Position numbers and translations under genes: made by a program
Shown: positions 61,120 through 64,000 of the stretch, piece by piece
How positions within the stretch are numbered: position 1 is the first letter of the stretch
Layout of the letters: each line of letters begins with the position of its first letter
DNA from: an uncultured Verrucomicrobiota bacterium
GTDB lineage: Bacteria; Verrucomicrobiota; Verrucomicrobiia; Limisphaerales; UBA9464
Direction of reading: 5' to 3'
DNA: 64,000 nucleotides
Assembly (NCBI GenBank): GCA_903907925.1
Contig: CAIVQB010000092.1
Span: forward strand, 1-64,000
Notes under the pieces: generated by a model
Told to the model about the DNA's origin: nothing
The model's input: only the letters and a program-made list of their open reading frames with translations
Databases searched by the model: none

Positions 61120-61959
61120 GTGGCCAAACCCACCCAGATTGAACTGTCCGACGGCACGCGGATCCCGATTCTGTACGAGGATCGCGTGGTGATGGCTCTC
61201 GACAAGCCAGTGGGCTGGATCCTGGGCCCGGACGATTGGGAACACACCGCCCGGAACCTGCCCCTGGCCCTGCAATCGTCCATCCAGGCCGGAGATTTCT
61301 GGGCCCGGTCCCGGAATCTGCGCTTCCTCAAACACGTGCACCGGCTGGACGCCGGCACCTCGGGAATCCTCCTTTGCTCCAAGAGCATTGGCGCGATGGA
61401 GCCCTTGTCCCGGCTTTTCGCCGATCGTCGGATCAGCAAGACCTACCTGGCGGTGACCGATGGCATCCCCCGGAAAATGGAGTGGGCCTGCGATGACGCT
61501 CTCGGGCCGGATCCGCGCGAACCGGGACGGCATTGGCTCGATCCGAAGGCCGGCAAGGACGCCCACACCGATTTCAAGGTGCTGGAAAAGCGCCAATACA
61601 CTGCCCTAGTCGAGGCGCATCCGTTGACCGGGCGGACCCATCAGATCCGGCTTCACCTGCTGGCTGTGACCACTCCCGTGCAGGGGGATGAACTCTACGG
61701 AACGCCCCATCCTGACGGCCTGGCACTGCGGTCGGTCGGGTTGGAGTACAAGGATCCGTTCACCGGAAAACCGGTTCGGATTCGCGCTCCGGTCGTGGAG
61801 TTTTGCCGACGATACGGTTTCGCGGTTCCGGCCGCGTTTGCGCCAAGACCCAGCGGTGCCCCGCGCGCGGGCGAAGCCAATCCGAAGGCGGCCGGTGCGA
61901 AGCCGACGAAATCGGCTCCAGCGTCCGGTGTTGTTCCGAAACCTCCGGCAGGCAGCTAA
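61120..61959 (+). CDS. RluA-family pseudouridine synthase
   Basis: 'VHRLDAGTSGILLCSKS' active site, 'HPLTGRTHQIRLHL'; Ala/Pro/Lys-rich tail. Confidence 0.92.
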   Translation: MAKPTQIELSDGTRIPILYEDRVVMALDKPVGWILGPDDWEHTARNLPLALQSSIQAGDFWARSRNLRFLKHVHRLDAGTSGILLCSKSIGAMEPLSRLFADRRISKTYLAVTDGIPRKMEWACDDALGPDPREPGRHWLDPKAGKDAHTDFKVLEKRQYTALVEAHPLTGRTHQIRLHLLAVTTPVQGDELYGTPHPDGLALRSVGLEYKDPFTGKPVRIRAPVVEFCRRYGFAVPAAFAPRPSGAPRAGEANPKAAGAKPTKSAPASGVVPKPPAGS

Positions 61960-62732
61960 CCCTTCGCGGGTTTCTCTGGCTTGGCGGGTGCCGGGTGGAA
62001 CAGTTCGTCGTTCTTCAATCCGGTCAATTGCTCCAGGCCTTTGATCAATCGGAACAGGGCGAAGAGCATCACCACCATCATCGGCAGCGTGACGATCGGC
62101 CATTCGATCCAGTGGAGGCGTCCGATCTGGGCGGTTTGTTCGGAGGTTCCCGGCGGCGCGACCACGATCCAGCGGGCGAGGAAGAAATTGATCACGCCGC
62201 TGGCAAAGAAGGTGGCGGCCATCACCCAAGACGCCCAGAGCAGGAGGGCGTCGAAGCCGGGCACCGTGTTGCGCGCCTTGAGGGCTTCGCCGATCCGATG
62301 GGTGTCGAGCACCTGATCGTTGTAGAGCAGGGCTTTCACCAACGGTTGACGGGTCTTGAGGGTCATCGGAATGGCCAGACCGAGTACCATCGGAATCGCG
62401 GCGGCCTTGGCGGCGAACCAGAAGTTGTCGAGCTTGAGCAACCCCAGTCCGCCGGTGACCAGTGTTCCCACCAATCCGATGATGGAGAACACATTCCAGG
62501 TCTTGCGCTTCAGCAGATCGTAGATGCCGTAGACCAACGGAATGCTGAGGGCCACCACCAGGCCCCAAGCCGGCCCGAGCCGGGATTCCTTGCTGAGTTG
62601 GGTGAGGACGATGCCGGGCAGCACGGCATTGCAGGCAAGGTTGAACCAGACGTTCTCCTGGGCCGGACGGGGCGGGGGAAGAGTGCCGGGTGGGGTCGGT
62701 TGGGGAATGGCGGGGCTTGCTTCGTGATTCAT
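61956..62732 (-). CDS. VC0807-like multi-TM membrane protein
   Basis: Multi-TM pattern 'LVVALSIPLVYGIYDLLKRKTWNVFSIIGLVGTLVTGGLGLLKLDNFWFAAKAAAIPMVLGLAI'. Confidence 0.8.
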   Translation of the reverse strand: MNHEASPAIPQPTPPGTLPPPRPAQENVWFNLACNAVLPGIVLTQLSKESRLGPAWGLVVALSIPLVYGIYDLLKRKTWNVFSIIGLVGTLVTGGLGLLKLDNFWFAAKAAAIPMVLGLAIPMTLKTRQPLVKALLYNDQVLDTHRIGEALKARNTVPGFDALLLWASWVMAATFFASGVINFFLARWIVVAPPGTSEQTAQIGRLHWIEWPIVTLPMMVVMLFALFRLIKGLEQLTGLKNDELFHPAPAKPEKPAKG

Positions 62733-62840
62733 CGGTTCCAAGACTCCCCGCAGGCTTTGCAAGAAGACCCTTCAGTTCAATCCCTTTCCCCAGCGGAATC
62801 AGAAACCGCCGCAGTGGTCGGTGCGATTTCGCCCTACCGG

Positions 62841-63062
62841 ATGCTGGCCTGGCTGTGGTGCCTAGTGACGCCGGGCGCGGTGTTTTTGATGATTCAGAAT
62901 TCCGATTGGCGTCGGGAAGTGGGCTGGAAAGCGATGCTGCAATCGGTCCGGATCGAGCAATGGGTGGGGTTGGCGCTGGTATTGGTGCACGGATGGTTCA
63001 TCGTTCAAGCGCTGCGGAATCGGCAACAATCCGGGCCGGAAACCCGCTTGCCAACGGCCTGA
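62841..63062 (+). CDS. Small two-TM hypothetical membrane protein
   Basis: 'MLAWLWCLVTPGAVFLMIQNSDWRREVGWKAMLQSVRIEQWVGLALVLVHGWFIVQAL'; start uncertain. Confidence 0.5.
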   Translation: MLAWLWCLVTPGAVFLMIQNSDWRREVGWKAMLQSVRIEQWVGLALVLVHGWFIVQALRNRQQSGPETRLPTA

Positions 63063-63103
63063 TGCCGTCGGAGTGTCGTAGAAGTTCAATAGGTTACCTC
63101 CCC

Positions 63104-63349
63104 ATGCCCCTTTACGAATACGAGCTCTGCGACGGCAACTGCGCGGCCTGCGGGGGGCGCTTCACTCTTCGACGACCGTTGAGCGCGCCGGAAATCTCGG
63201 CGTGCCCGGCTTGCAAGAAGCCGATCCGCAAGCTGATTTCCGGGTTCAACACCCCGTCCATCACCAAGCCGTTGTCGATCAGCGACGCCAAGAAGGCCGG
63301 CTTCGCTGTGCTCAAACGAGTCAACAAGGGCGAATACGAAGCGATGTGA
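63104..63349 (+). CDS. FmdB-type zinc-ribbon protein
   Basis: 'MPLYEYELCDGNCAACGGRFTLRRPLSAPEISACPACKKPIRKLISGFNTPS'. Confidence 0.85.
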   Translation: MPLYEYELCDGNCAACGGRFTLRRPLSAPEISACPACKKPIRKLISGFNTPSITKPLSISDAKKAGFAVLKRVNKGEYEAM

Positions 63350-63440
63350 TTCTGCGTTTCGCTGACTTGGGTGGGTAGGCCGCCCGGAAGCGTGTTTCCC
63401 GCTGGCTAATCGGTCCGGTCCTGCCATTAGTTTCAGGAAC

Positions 63441-64000
63441 ATGAACTCCCTGGCGACGATTCAGGAGGCTGCGTCTCAAACGGCGACCCGAATGCGTTGG
63501 CTGCGCGGATGGGCCGGGCTGTGGAAGGGGTTCATCGTCGGGGCGGCGATGTACACGCTGGCGCTCGCGGTTTGGAAGCTTCTGCCGGTGCCGTACTATA
63601 CCGTTAGTCTCGCCGGGGTCATCGCGTTGCTGTGCCTGCCGGTCGGGTTCCTCGTCGGATTCCACCGCAAGATGACCCTCGGCGAGGCCGCGCGGTGGTT
63701 GGATCAAAAACGCGGCTTGAAGGAGCGCCTTTCCACCGCCCTGGAACTCGGAGCCTCTCCCGCAGCGGCGGATTCGGATCAATCCCGCTGGCACCAATTG
63801 GTGTTGGCCGACGCCGAGATGGCCGCCAGCGGTGTCGATCCCAAGGCCCTGCTGCCCCTCCGGTTGCCCGGGGTTTCGCGCTGGGTCGCGGGTGTTTTGG
63901 CGGTGACGGCCACGCTGGGTTTTCTGCCGGAATTTCGAAGTCAGGCCCATGTCCAGGCCAGGAAACAGGCCGAAGTCATTAAGGAAGTGGGTGCCCAGTT
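63441..64000 (+). CDS. N-terminal part of a membrane protein running off the window (function not identified)
   Basis: Open frame from ATG 63441 to the window end: MNSLATIQEAASQTATRMRWLRGWAGLWKGFIVGAAMYTLALAVWKLLPVPYYTVSLAGVIALLCLPVGFLVGF...; absent from the ORF track because no stop is in view. Confidence 0.7.
   Translation, partial: MNSLATIQEAASQTATRMRWLRGWAGLWKGFIVGAAMYTLALAVWKLLPVPYYTVSLAGVIALLCLPVGFLVGFHRKMTLGEAARWLDQKRGLKERLSTALELGASPAAADSDQSRWHQLVLADAEMAASGVDPKALLPLRLPGVSRWVAGVLAVTATLGFLPEFRSQAHVQARKQAEVIKEVGAQ

Overview
This is a GC-rich bacterial chromosomal window, probably Verrucomicrobia-like. The taxon call is an inference from the PEP-CTERM protein, secreted propeller proteins and overall protein style. 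Most of it is ordinary housekeeping DNA: ilvB, mnmD-like, uxaC-like, dapA-dapB-folK, pckG, sigma-70, glnS, purN, mqnD-like, ppk2, ada, hisN-like, holB, infC, an Hsp70, a B12-binding radical SAM protein, pyrC, gltB, lolC/E-lolD, uvrB, LysR and rluA. No rRNA, tRNA or CRISPR array was recognised. The strongest unusual signal is a leader-peptide attenuator upstream of ilvB. It has a 24-aa ORF, MQPCTNLVVVLVAGGDAAAGTCRA, carrying a Leu/Val run, followed by a perfect 12-bp terminator hairpin. The first 3.4 kb is a gene graveyard: a DUF932 C-terminal scrap, a solo IS66 3' end fused in frame to a beta-propeller protein, and a 5'-truncated vanadium haloperoxidase. Other leads are a HAD phosphatase with its nucleophile Asp replaced by Glu, a receiver/histidine-kinase fusion with a degenerate N-box, a ferritin-like plus degenerate MBL operon, an SBP/ATPase pair with no permease, a terminator inside a transporter leader, and several clusters of intergenic palindromes. 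All calls come from reading the sequence. No database search or folding was run.
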